A stretch of 64,000 nt of DNA from Cymodocea nodosa. Lineage: Eukaryota; Streptophyta; Magnoliopsida; Alismatales; Cymodoceaceae. Shown piece after piece: positions 1-11,600 of this stretch; positions within the stretch are counted from its first letter, which is position 1; the number at the start of each line of letters is the position of its first letter. The stretch covers positions 23,071,501-23,135,500 of the forward strand of contig CM072335.1 in assembly GCA_036874045.1 (NCBI GenBank), written 5' to 3'. A program made the position numbers and the translations under genes. The notes below the pieces were generated by a model. That model was not told the origin of the DNA, did not search any database, and worked only from the letters and a program-made list of their open reading frames with translations.

Positions 1-1834
1 CTGAGAGCTTGCATCCTTTTAATCCAACCACTACCTTCTGGTCAGATGATTTACATTTTAACATACCAGGTTGCTTCCAATCTCCATCAAAACCTGAACG
101 GCCCAGCTCCTTCTTTGAGAAAGACATTAAAAAATCTTGAAGAACTTCAGAATGGTTAGCTGTACCAACTCCTTTATCCACGGGACTACTCACAGCACTA
201 GAAGAAGTATTTGATCCAACAACTGGGATGTAAGAGAAAAAACATAAAAATGTCAATTTTGATGAGAAAAATCAAGATCAGTAGCAGCTACAAAAAAACT
301 GAAAAATCAATGTAAAAGTATTGATGTTAAAAATACAAGATTGTCGTGAACATCTGAAAATTAGCAGAAAAGAAAGCATTAAAATCACATGAAAAATCTG
401 ATCAAATTATAATGTAGAACTAAAGGTGAAAGAAATCAAACAGTAGAAATCTTTTGCATTAAAGAACAGTTATCCATTTGAAGGCATGATAAATACAAAT
501 GAGTAGCTAACAATGGAATAAAAAACAGGAGTAGACTGTAAAAGTAATTTTGCATGTGAAAATGGTACAATACCAGATACATTGTAAAGTAAGAGAAAGT
601 ATATGACTACTAGATAGAAAAAATAGAGAGATGCATTTCGAGGGGTGCAACTAGACAGTGGTATGCCCCCCATATCAAAATAAAGTAACGAGCATGGGGT
701 TCAGAACTTTGAAATCAAGCATATGATATGATAAATTCAAACAAGAGGATATGATTATTAGATAGAAAAAATAGAGAGATGCATATCGAGGGGTGCAACA
801 AGACAGTGGTCTGTGCCCCATATCAGAATAAAGTAATGAGCATGGGGTTCAGAAGCTTGAAATCATGCATATGATACGATAAATTCAAACAAGGGGAAGT
901 CAAGATAGATTTTGTACCCACCTTTGTTGGAGGAATACTCAGAATGCTTTGAAGCTAATTTTATTGTGCATTTCAGTAAAGTGAAAGAAAATAAATACAT
1001 ACCAGTAAAATGCTAGTGTGCCAATACCATGTCAGTCAAAAAAAATAAAAAATATCACATTTGTACAAAAAACTTCTGCATGAATATTGTGTTGGCAAAT
1101 TAAAATTAATACACATGCCAGTGAAATTTTGAATACATATATTAACTTTTGATACCACGAGAGTGTGAGAAATATTCATATAAACAGAAAGAGAAAGGGA
1201 GCACACAGGTTAGCTAATAAATTGCCTGTCCCTTTATTTGTTTTTGAGCAAACCATTCCTTTATTTTTCAAGGTAATCAGATCCTTAACAAATGCTAGAG
1301 ACTACACCATCCTATTTTCCTGGGTTCTATGTCACCCTTGTCTAGTTGTTTATTAATTTTAAAGTATACGAGGGACCTCCTGTCTATCTTTATCATAGTA
1401 TATTTACATCATCATTGACATTGTGTAGCCATATTCAACATATATGGGATTCCACAGCACTAACAAGAAATTCTAGAAAACAATGTTCCCTTTGTGGACT
1501 ATCTTTGGTAAGCATAACCAAAGTTTCTTCAAAGGCTTGTTTTGAATCTATTTACAGAGCAGCACACAGATTAATAACATCACAAGAAGCATTTATAATT
1601 ATTGTTCTTTTCACATAAGAAAGTCAGGATTAAAAATTTTTCTTAGCTTTTTTTTTACTTTTTTAATCCTGCAGTTGCATAAGCAGGAATAACTCAATGA
1701 TATAGTTTGAATATGTGAATAAAGAACCAAATGCTTTAACCAATGAACAACACATTTGATGAAAATTGCAAATACAACAAGTTATTGGAGATAACTTGGA
1801 TACCTTTGGGATGTACTTTGTCATCAGAGTCCAT
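1..1834 (-). CDS. 5' part of an unrecognised plant gene (runs off left edge)
   Basis: Two coding exons are read on the minus strand: 1804-1834 (starting MDSDDKVHPK) and 1-222, which stays open to the window edge. The first exon ends in a good donor (AAG|GTATCC), the second starts after a CAG acceptor, and the phase joins to give a continuous frame of about 84 residues that is Ser/Lys rich and contains SEVLQDFLMSFSKKELGRSG. The leader exon probably begins at 1872 after a TTTTCAG acceptor, so there should be at least one further upstream noncoding exon, perhaps in the GC-rich block near 3.2-3.6 kb. I do not recognise the family; no catalytic motif is visible in the part present. The short ORFs of the intervening intron are not coding-like. 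Confidence 0.5.
601..896. repeat. Two-copy tandem duplication, unit 148 bp
   Basis: Bases 601-748 and 749-896 are near-identical copies (both contain the landmarks GATAGAAAAAATAGAGAGAT and GAGCATGGGGTTCAGAA). It lies inside the first intron of the minus-strand gene at the left edge. Confidence 0.85.
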
Positions 1835-1872
1835 TGTTAATTAAGATTGAAATAAAGTTTGAAGGCCCAGTC

Positions 1873-3180
1873 CTGAAAATATATGACAAAGTATAATAAA
1901 AATTTCAACATTAGAAAAGTACAAGAAAAAATATAATTTCAGCAAAGGGTTCATTTATAAATAATACTGGGGTTCAAGAAGAGGCAACTTCGAAAAATGT
2001 CAGGCATCCAAGATGCATGACACAAAATTAAGAAGGTTTTCTTTGAAAAAGACCAAGGAAGTGAATTGACTTAATTACAACCTCTGACAATAATGAAGCT
2101 CTCTCAGTATCATCGATAATTTCATAATACAATGTCCTTTGACAGAGAATTAATCAAATTGCTTGAGATGCAGTTGTTTATTCATATAGATAACCATCAA
2201 ACAGCCTCCACAAGAAGGATAAAATTGAACAATCAATTGCATTTAACTATATTGCAGAACCATATCTATAGTTGTCTTCTAGTTTTTCACAGAAATGAAA
2301 GTCTACAGCGAAGTTCCTAGAACAAGCATGCTGACCTAATTTCCTGGCAACATTGATGCAGAAGGCATTCTGCTCCTACTAATCCCTACAACTGATTTTC
2401 AAATATCGATCCAACCCAATGAATCCAAATGCACGACATTTTTCAAGTTTTCTCCCATCAATTCATTAGAACTGTTAGAAAATACTGATATGGCAATCTT
2501 GACAAACACGAATTGTTATTCCCTTGCTGGCTATAAAAAATGCTTATCGAATTTCAGATGTTAACTGATTGTTTGAGTCTTATAAGCTACAAAAGAAGGT
2601 TGGGATTCTCATCAATTGATTAGAAACAATGCAATAATAACAACAATTCCAGTCATAAACCCACTACATAAGATCAGTCACATGAATCCTTTTCTTCAAA
2701 GTATTTTCGTCTATTGTCAAATCTTCAATTAAATTACATAAAATTAATTCTTTTTTTACAATTCCTAGCTAAGTAGTTTTAAGCTACCTTTACTTCTTTT
2801 AACTGCCCAAAAAAACTGATTGAACAATCTTGTCAGCCATGCTTTTGCAGCTTCTGAAAATTGTTTGATTTCAAACATGCAACTGCTTGTTTATGTTTTA
2901 TAAACTACAAATAAATGCACGATATGAACCCTCACCAGAATTTTTTTTTTTTAATTCGGAGTTCTTCCTGTCATGTAATCCGACCAGAATGTTTCCTGAT
3001 TAAAGAACTCATGACGCCTTCCCTGAACCCCCCCCCCCCCCCCCCCACCTGCCAAATGGAAGATGTGATGAAAGGGTATTTTTGGGAATGTGTATATTAA
3101 AAAAAACGAAAATGAATAACGGCTAAGAGTTTTATGACTTTATCCACTTTATTTCCCCCTTAATTAGGATAGTTATCTTC
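1873..3180. other. AT-rich upstream/intronic stretch with RTE LINE trace and poly-C run
   Basis: No coding exon seen. About 2700-2815 resembles the RTE-type LINE relic at 45530-45620 (shared TCAAATCTTCAATTAAATTA and a similar TAGTTTTA..CTACCT..TACTTCTTT block). A run of 19 C residues lies at 3028-3046, a site prone to length error. Confidence 0.4.
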
Positions 3181-3660
3181 TTTCTCCCCAAATCATCCGA
3201 TCGTGAGAGGGCTAGGGCGAGAGGAGCACCGACCTCGTCCGCCGATCGTCGGAGGCGCACGCGAAGGAGGAGGTCGTCCGGTCGCGGGCACGTAGGATCT
3301 ACGCGCGTGAGGGGTTTGTCGTCCGTTCAATCGCCTTCCGCGAGGTGAGCTCCGTCAGGGCAGAACTACACGAGTGGAGAAGAGGCGACGCTGACGCCTG
3401 CCTCAGTCCAGGTGGTGCGATCGCCGGTGGGACGAGCGCGCGGGGGTTGCGTCGATCGGATATGTCGCGCGCGCGGGGGTGAGCCGTTCGGCCGTTTGCG
3501 TGGGGAGGTTCAACCGCTGATCCCTGTTTTTTCTCGCGCAGGATCGCCGCGGGGGCCGAGCGTGGTCGTCCGTGCACCGAGCGGAGGACACGCGCGTGGA
3601 AGCAAGCGCCGCCTGCGCGAGTGCAGGAAGGTGGCCGGCCGATCTGAGTAGAGAATAGGC
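3180..3660. promoter_or_regulatory. GC-rich, CpG-rich island; candidate promoter/first noncoding exon
   Basis: This block of about 480 bases is strikingly GC- and CpG-rich, with many CGCGCG tracts, between AT-rich flanks. It sits upstream of the minus-strand gene whose second leader exon starts near 1872, so it plausibly holds that gene's promoter and first leader exon. The overlapping short ORFs in several frames are expected in GC-rich DNA and match no family I know. It could instead be a transposon end or another gene's leader. Confidence 0.4.
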
Positions 3661-5400
3661 ATTCAAACGGGCCGGGCCCGAACGTGTTGACCCGGTTCGG
3701 TACCGTTAAATTATGTCATTAATCGAACTCAAACGATTAAGTAGATTGTCACCTAATAAATTCAGACCATTTCGGTACAGCTTCGTCGAAGTCCATGCGG
3801 CACAGATGAGTTCGGCATGACTCGCAAGCTGTGGGATGGACTACAATACAAGTGCGTCTGTAAGATGGGCCTTGACCTCCTCCAGGTGTCTCGTATTTGG
3901 ATTTTTAAATCCAAAAATAATATGATTTTGATAGAATCTAAATTTATTATTCTTTTAAAAAAATATAAAATCAAGATATCATTATTTTATATTTAAAAAT
4001 TATTAAAAAATATTAATCATCATTCATTAAATTAAACGAAAAATAATAATTACATTTTTAATTTTATGAATCGTAGCAAAAATACTCAAACTATAAAAAA
4101 AAATTGCATAAGATGAATAAAAATCTACATTTAATATTAAGATGACCTTCTTGAAGCAAAATCAACTATTTAATCGTCATATTGTGATGAAATATTCATT
4201 TAATGTGATATTAGATGGATGATTTTATTTATACATGGTTATTCTAAAATTAAATATAAATTTTTAATTATAAATGTAATTTTTATTCATCTTATTTAAC
4301 TTTTTATTATTAAATAATACACTTTTTATGATTCATAAAATCAATAAATGTAATTATAATTTTTTATTTAATTTAATGAATAATAAATAATATCTTTCAA
4401 TAAAAATGTAAATGTAGATGGATGATATTATACTTTTAATATTTTTAAAAGGTTATAGGTTCAATTTACATCAAAATCACATTATTTTTGAATTTTAATT
4501 CTTTTATCTGTGGAAAGCTAATCCTTTCTAGATTGTTAGAAATACAATCTAGATTTTTAGAAATCACTTTAAACTATGTATTTAGATTTTCAAATTGTGA
4601 TATTTGAAAATTCAAACTTAGTTCAAAAACTACAATTCAGACATGTGCATCCAATGACAGCCTCGTATGTGTTGACTTCCAACACAATTGATTGCAAGGC
4701 GTGTTTGGGTTGTGTTAGTTGTGATTCAACATAACTCAACGCAAAGAATGTTTTGATCATTAACACCTTTAAGGGAGAATAATAAGAACAAGAAGAAGGA
4801 TTTTGGTGTAGTACCCACAAAATTCTCACATCAATAGTCACGGTGTTTAGGTAAAGAAAGTCTTAATCCATTCTTTATCGTTTTAATTGTTTCAATGGCC
4901 CATGAAAAAAAGACTTTCGCAATAAGATTTTCTTCAGTGTTTTCACGATTGTTAAGTGAAACTATTTAAGTACTGAGGAACTAATAGTTATTGACTAATT
5001 AATGGTTTTTTTTTAAATCATTACAAAAATTTTGCTGCTAAACTTAACCTTGTTTTAAACGAGATTAATAGAAATCCTCGATGTGTTTACTCTTTTACTA
5101 TAACACAAAAAATTTCTCACTATTTACACAAGAACAAAATTAAAGGATTGTTGGTGAAGACTGATTTCAAAAAAAGCTTTTAATAGAGGAAATTAGTCTT
5201 TTCTTTTTGATTTTCTTAAAATTTGGGATTTGGTGATAAGTGTATTAATTAAATTAAAATGTATATTACCTTTAACAAATACTCTACTCTTTTTAATGGT
5301 TCCTCCAAGGCATTCTTTGGTGTATCAAATAAACTAAGACAAAGGTTTGTGCATTCCAATATGGCTGGAAAACCTTAGGAAAAGAAACATTAAGAAAATG
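3661..5400. other. AT-rich spacer, no gene seen
   Basis: Extremely AT-rich from about 3900 to 4500, with short self-complementary AT stretches. No exon, RNA gene or recognisable transposase seen. Confidence 0.5.
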
Positions 5401-5416
5401 CTTTCCAATATTAAGG

Positions 5417-6503
5417 GTATTTGTGTATAATGAAAATTTTGGGAAAATATTTTCCAACATTTACAAAAATATTTTCCACCTCCCCTCCTTTGTAACATTG
5501 GGAAATTTCGAGAAACTATCATCGTTCGTTGCTTACGCTCGTTTATTATCGTTTGTGCTCGTCGCTTATCCCTTGCGCTCATCACTAGTCGCTCATCCCT
5601 CGTTGCTTGCTACTTATCCCTCATTGCTCATGTTCGTCACTCATTACTCACTGCTTGTCACTCGTCACTTATACTCATCGCTCATCACTTGTGCTCGCTA
5701 TTCAAGTAAACATTATCAAAGAAGATGGATGATTGACTATGAAAAAAAACTTTTAATAAAAGAAATAAAAGTTATTTGTAAGAAATAATGAAACAAAATA
5801 AAACTTTCGAGAGAAATGAGGAAAAATGGGAAAAAATGAATGAAGATAAACATTTGTGAAATAGAAGTATATGAATGATTAATGTATGATCTAATTATTC
5901 AAGATAAAAATTATATACCTTGTTAATTGATTAATGTAATGTAATTAATTACATTTTGACTAATTATTTTAATTAATTAATTAAAAACTCAATCAATAAA
6001 TTAATTACAAATAATTATACTACATTATTATCCTTTTGATATATTTTATTTTCTTCACCACTACAAGCATAGAAAATTAGTTATATGTATCTTTGTATGT
6101 TTGTATTATATATTTGTGATGAAAAGATTATTCATAACAAAATAATTATGTACTATATATTATATTCTACCATATTACTTAAAATATAATAAATATATAC
6201 TATATTATTTAAAATATTACTTTTAAGTTGTATTATTATTTACTATTTCAAGAATTATTAAAAATTTTATTTCTCTTCATTTACTATTATGTACAAACAT
6301 GTTAAAATTTCATATCATTTTTGATCATTTCATTTCCTATTTTACACGAAAATATTAAAATTTCCTATCATTTCTCATCATTTCCCAACATATACAAATA
6401 CTTAAACTTTTATGTCATCTCTTATTATTTTCTAAGTTTTCTATTTCTTAAAATTTTCAATAATTCTCGTTGTTTACTTTCCCAACGAGAATTATACACA
6501 AAC
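5417..6503. mobile_element. Putative MITE-like element with imperfect terminal inverted repeats
   Basis: The left end reads TTTGTGTATAATGAAAATTTTGGGA; the reverse complement of the right end reads TTTGTGTATAATTCTCGTTGGGA, giving an imperfect terminal inverted repeat. The interior is AT-rich and noncoding and contains the degenerate CGCTCATC-type repeats. No convincing target-site duplication was found, so the boundaries are tentative. Confidence 0.35.
5518..5705. repeat. Degenerate short tandem repeats (TCGCTCATC-like units)
   Basis: Dozens of variants of CGCTCATC / CACTCGTC / CGCTTATC follow one another, giving a CT-rich imperfect array unlike the surrounding AT-rich DNA. It creates an artefactual open frame rich in Ser, Leu and His. 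Confidence 0.65.
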
Positions 6504-6559
6504 GTCAAAGTATTGATTATCTTTCTCTTTTACTTTTTCCCTACCATCTTTTATTTCTC

Positions 6560-6900
6560 TGGTAGTATGCTAAAGTTAGGTTTGGATGACAACCTTACTC
6601 AAGGTATTTATATGCCCAACAACGATCATAACATTCACCTTGCCGATGACACCATCATAATAATATTACTAATCTTAAATGGAAACTTTGTTTTTTCCCA
6701 ACTTTATCTGGACTTAAAATTAACTTCAATAATTCTTTTATCACAGGTTTCAGTCTCTCCAATCATTTGATAAAACACTACCAGCAATCGTCTTTTTGGA
6801 TGTAAAGAGCTTGATTTGGCTATTATTTATTTAAGTATTTCATTGCATTATAGAAGAGTTTCTTGTGGGAATTGGACCAAAGTCATACATAAACTCAAAT
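6560..6900 (+). pseudogene. LINE (L1-type) reverse transcriptase relic
   Basis: Frameshifted plus-strand translation shows LADDTIII (YADD catalytic box lineage) followed by a stretch reading SGLKINFNNSFITGFSLSN, matching the block SGLKINFxKS..xG that follows the catalytic box in plant L1 reverse transcriptases. Downstream FLWEL resembles the conserved RFLWxG. Stops and frameshifts show it is long dead. Confidence 0.6.
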
Positions 6901-8400
6901 CCAAATTAAAATGATGAAAAAGTAAATTTCTCTCCTTAACGAGAAGGTAGAGTAATCCTTTAAGATTTTGTTCTATCTACGATCCCAACTTATTTTTTCT
7001 CTATCTTGCATCCTCCTTGCAAAAAAGGAAAAAAGCAAATGATAAACTTAAAAAAATCCTTTGCAAGTACTACTAATCTTACTGGAAAGTCTAAATATCA
7101 TCTAATGAATTGAAAATCTATTTTTTACCTAAAAAGTTTGTTAATTTAAGTATTATAGAGTCTGATTTTTCTATGAAAAGAGTTTGGTTAAACAAATTAA
7201 TGTCTAACATATATGACTACTAGTGCTAGCAAATGTATTTTTCCTTTATAAATATTAAAACTTTCTTAATGACTCTTGATAAAAGTTTTAACATGTTTGA
7301 CAATTATTCTATAATAAACATCAACCTTTTTTTCTTCACACGAATACTCAAATAGTTTGATGAACATCAAAAATATCTATGTAAGTAAGAATGAGTGATA
7401 CTTCATAGACATTTAAATAACCTAATATACATTAAGAGTATCTATAAATATAAAAGTATGTGACATTGTATAGGTACTTAAATAACTTGGTATACACCAA
7501 AATTATCTATAAAGTTGAAAACTTGTAAAAGTAGATTTTCTTAGATACCTAAAATAGCATTCTCTTTAAAATAATTGAAGTACCTACGTACTTTGTCTTG
7601 TAGACATTTTTAATTAATTGAAGGTATTCTAAGTAATCTCATTCACTAACTTAATTGAAAATACTAACATCATTACTACTTCCATTTAAATATGTTTAAC
7701 TTTAAAATTCTCTTGATAGTAGGTGTAAATACACTTGAACATCATCTCATTTGAAGGCTACAATTGAAGCAAAAAGAATAGAATTTGAAACAACAAAAAG
7801 GAGAAAAAGTAATATTTTCATGTATATGGTAATAAATTAACATATTTTACGTTGAAGATAAAATGATGTTAAGCCATCAAGGTACTCATTTAATAAATGT
7901 AAAATTTAAAGTTAAAATAAACAGAAGAAAGAAACAGGTATTAATCTCAAAAAGAGAATGATCAAGATAACTTCATTATCAAATTTCAACTTTGTTAATC
8001 TATATCTTACAAATACTTCAACAATTCATCTTATAATAGATTTAACTTCATTTATCGGTATACAAACGTAAAAAATGGAAGAAACAAGATAATCTCAGAA
8101 CAAGGTAATTTCTTTTATAATATCGGTGGTCTTATCCACGGAAGAATGTTTAAAAAAGAAGAAGGTGTTGCATTAAAAATCCATAGAATATCTAGGGATA
8201 TTCCAACAAAAACCAATATTGTTTTTAACAAAATAAGGAGCAGACAGAAGGAACTTATATTGTAGCAGAAATATATTTTTTTAATAAAAAAAATTTATAA
8301 TCAAGTGATTAGTAGTCTCAAATCGTCCTGAAATCTACGTTTTCACCAATATATTTATTTATTCCCTTAGGAGACTCTGACAGAAGAAAATATTGATTAA
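6901..8400. other. AT-rich spacer upstream of the DRB gene
   Basis: No coding exon or RNA gene recognised. The first few hundred bases may be further decayed LINE sequence; the remainder is AT-rich and featureless by eye. The proximal part presumably contains the DRB promoter. Confidence 0.4.
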
Positions 8401-8414
8401 AAAAATTATCAAAA

Positions 8415-8443
8415 AGAGAGAGAGAGAGAGAGAGAGAGAGGAG
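8415..8443. repeat. (GA)n microsatellite in the 5' leader region of the DRB gene
   Basis: Uninterrupted AG/GA dinucleotides about 170 bases before the start codon at 8612. GA repeats are common in plant core promoters and 5' UTRs. Confidence 0.9.
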
Positions 8444-8611
8444 GTTTTGCTTCTGGTTCGACATCTGCTTTCTCGTGTCAGGCTTATGACGTTTCGCCCT
8501 TTGCACTTCGAAGCAAAAACCCTATCGATATTCAGCTCCCGTGATCAGGCCCTTCGATCAAGAGAGAGGCTCCTGGTAACCTACCACTGAAGTCAAGCTT
8601 GCAGGTGAAAA

Positions 8612-11600
8612 ATGGAGACAGCCGTAGCTTCAACTGTCGATCCTCCTCGATCGGGTGAAGAAGTGGACACCACCGTGTCTCCAATTGTCGTTACTTCTTC
8701 TCCATCTGGTGTCTCACAGTTGCCGGTGGAGCAACTTGCTAGTGAGTACATCTCGCACGGATGCCTTTCTTTCACCGAATTCGCGCTGTTCTAACTAAAA
8801 AATAGCCCCCATGTTCCATCCACCATGCCGAACTATTTTTTCGATCTTTTCATGTGAACGTCACTAGTAGAACCACGCAAGAAGTTCACGGTGGTACTGC
8901 AAAGAGGGAGAAGTGTCATATTTCAACGTTTGCTGTTTTCCAAGCATGGTTTGGTTTTGAAATCCGTTGCTGGCCCTGCTCTGGCTTCGTTAACAGGATT
9001 TGTATCCTAGCTGCAAATATATATGGTCTTAATGTCGGAGGTATTTTAAGGTATTAGGTGCAGCATGAAGAAATGAAAGATGAATTTGTGCTAGTTATAT
9101 TTTTTTTCATCCTAGTGTCGAAAACATACAGAAGACTATCTTATATACTTGTGGACTTATTGATTCCTTTTTCATAGGTGATGCAAGATGCTCCAAAAGT
9201 AAAAATGATCTACAGGAATACACCCAAAAATATGCAATTTCAATGCCATTATATCAAACTATAAATGAAGGTCCTTCCCATGCTCCTAAATTTCGTTCAA
9301 CTGTAATCGTTGATGGAATAATGTTTACTTCACCCAATACATTTTCCCAACGGAAAGCTGCTGAACAAGATGTTGCACGACTTGCCCTTGAGAGCTTATC
9401 AACAAATGTGCCACTGCCAAACAGAACAAGCACATTATTTAATCTGGTATGTTTGAAATCTGTGCACTTAATTTCATACGTTGTTTGTTTATGTAAGAAT
9501 ATATCTGAATTCCTTTGTTTTATTGGAAAATTTTGTGATTTTGTTTGATGTTTGAAGCTCTATTTTCAGGGAGAGTCTTGGGTTATGTTATGCTCAATAT
9601 CATAGTAAATTGATCTACCAACCCTTAAAAGGATAAATATGTATTTAAGAGTTTGAGGATATTGAACTTTCAGTCAAGCCAGAAAGGGCAATCAAATTAG
9701 GCAGTCTAGCAAAAAGGGTTTGTTGCCTTTTGGGAAATGCCTAGGAGAGGGATATCAAAAAAAAAGAGAAATGGTGTTAATGTTATTTAAATATTTTTCA
9801 TTGATTTCCTTGTTTAGAGGATAAAACTTTTGCATAGATCTATTTGATTGGATGATATTTCTTTGAAAACCCTTACGTTTCTTAGCAAATATCTACTCCA
9901 CTGGACGATTTGTGGCAAATATAATTAATGATGTTTCATGATTTGGGGAACCAGATACATTAGGGAAACGATAAACATACCCAAAATGTGGCCCAAAAAT
10001 CAATCCATCCCAGTGTCATCTGTCGACTATCATGATCTCCTGTTGGCATGCCGATGTTCATGGGCCTGTTTTGTCTAAAGTTCGCTTGGCTTACTTTTTT
10101 GTCCAGCTGCTGAGTCATCAAGCAAAAACCGAATATTCAAAAATGAAATGCATTTTTAGAAAAGAACATGTGAGCATTCTTTTTCATGTTTTTCCTGCAA
10201 TGGGTCTCATTTTTGTAAAACCAAAACTCCATAATCAAACAGGCCCCAAGTATGCAGTGTAAACAATGCTAGTGGGGTCGCATATGTGGGTGCTATAGAT
10301 GTGACATGAATATAATGTACATTCATGCACTTTATTATAAATTGGAGCCAAATTTTGGTGAGAAAGAAAATATCTTTTTTCTCATTCTGACCATCCCTCT
10401 TAATTAAATATTAATTTGGGTTGTCTGTCAAAATAACAATTTTCTTTGCTCCATTTTAGGGTAGGTTATTCTTATTCTTTCATTATTATTATTTTCTGTT
10501 AGTTGCATTGAATAGAAAAAGTAATAAATGTGGACAGAAATATGTAAACTTTTGGCTATATTGAATGTGTGAAGAAAAAAAACACAAGAAATGTTGCATA
10601 GTATCAATATTTTTGGTGTTAAACATAGTTGTATCTAAAATGGGGAGAACTCAAGATGCATGGAACTAGATTAAATAAAATGTATGTTTCTTTCATTGAT
10701 TATAGACTTGGGAAAAGTTGAAATGGGTTAAAATAAAGGCAACTTTGTCATTTTGGTTGCCTTTATTTAACTAATTTTTTAAGGGAAAACACAAATCAGC
10801 TCAACTCATCTCTATTTTTCCTTCACTCGTAGCTTCAAGTTCAACGAGAGGTGTTGGTAGTGCTCAAGGTGGATGCACGGCATGATGATGCTCCTCTAGC
10901 ATGTAGAAGCTCACACTTGTAGAGAAGACTCGTTGTTACTCTTGAGGTATTGTGGGCCACTCATAGAGGTGCTGGAAATGATGCTCTTTTGGGTACTTCT
11001 GGAGGAACTAAAGGTGGAAATCAAAGGTGCTGCTGCAAATGAAGCTTCTAGTGACATTTAGAGGTGTTATCTAGTGTGGTTGTAACTTTGAAACTAACCT
11101 AAACACCTCAGTCCGTGAGAACTGTGAGAAAGGTTTCTTTTTCCCTTTATTTATTTTAGTTTCGTTGCTAAAGAAAATTATTTGTTAAAGTTCTATTGTT
11201 GCTTGTAAATTGTTTAGAGTAGTATTGTTGTTGTTTATTGTAGTGTGCATGTAAACCTTCATTTAAGAGTTGCTTAGGACTATTTGTGGTAGAACTTATT
11301 GTCTTTCTATAGTTGCTTATGGGTTGTACTGATTCTTGGTTGTCATTGATGTGTAGTAGCAATTGGGAATGGTTGAATGAAATTTCAAAAGCTAATTCTC
11401 CTGTTGTTTGCAATTGTGTATCTTTCTTGTGAATAATATACATATATTTTATTTCAAGCAACATGAGATTTACCTTTTGAAATTTTATTCAACCATTTCG
11501 AAGTGCTACTACACATCAATGACAGTCAAGAATCAGTACAACCTACAAGTAAATATAGAAAAAAAAAAGTTTTACCACAAAAAATCCTAAGCTACTCTTA

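Noticed and set aside
3299-3666. Overlapping short ORFs on both strands of the CpG-rich block
   Set aside because: Open frames are expected from few AT-containing stops in GC-rich DNA; no motif matches any family.
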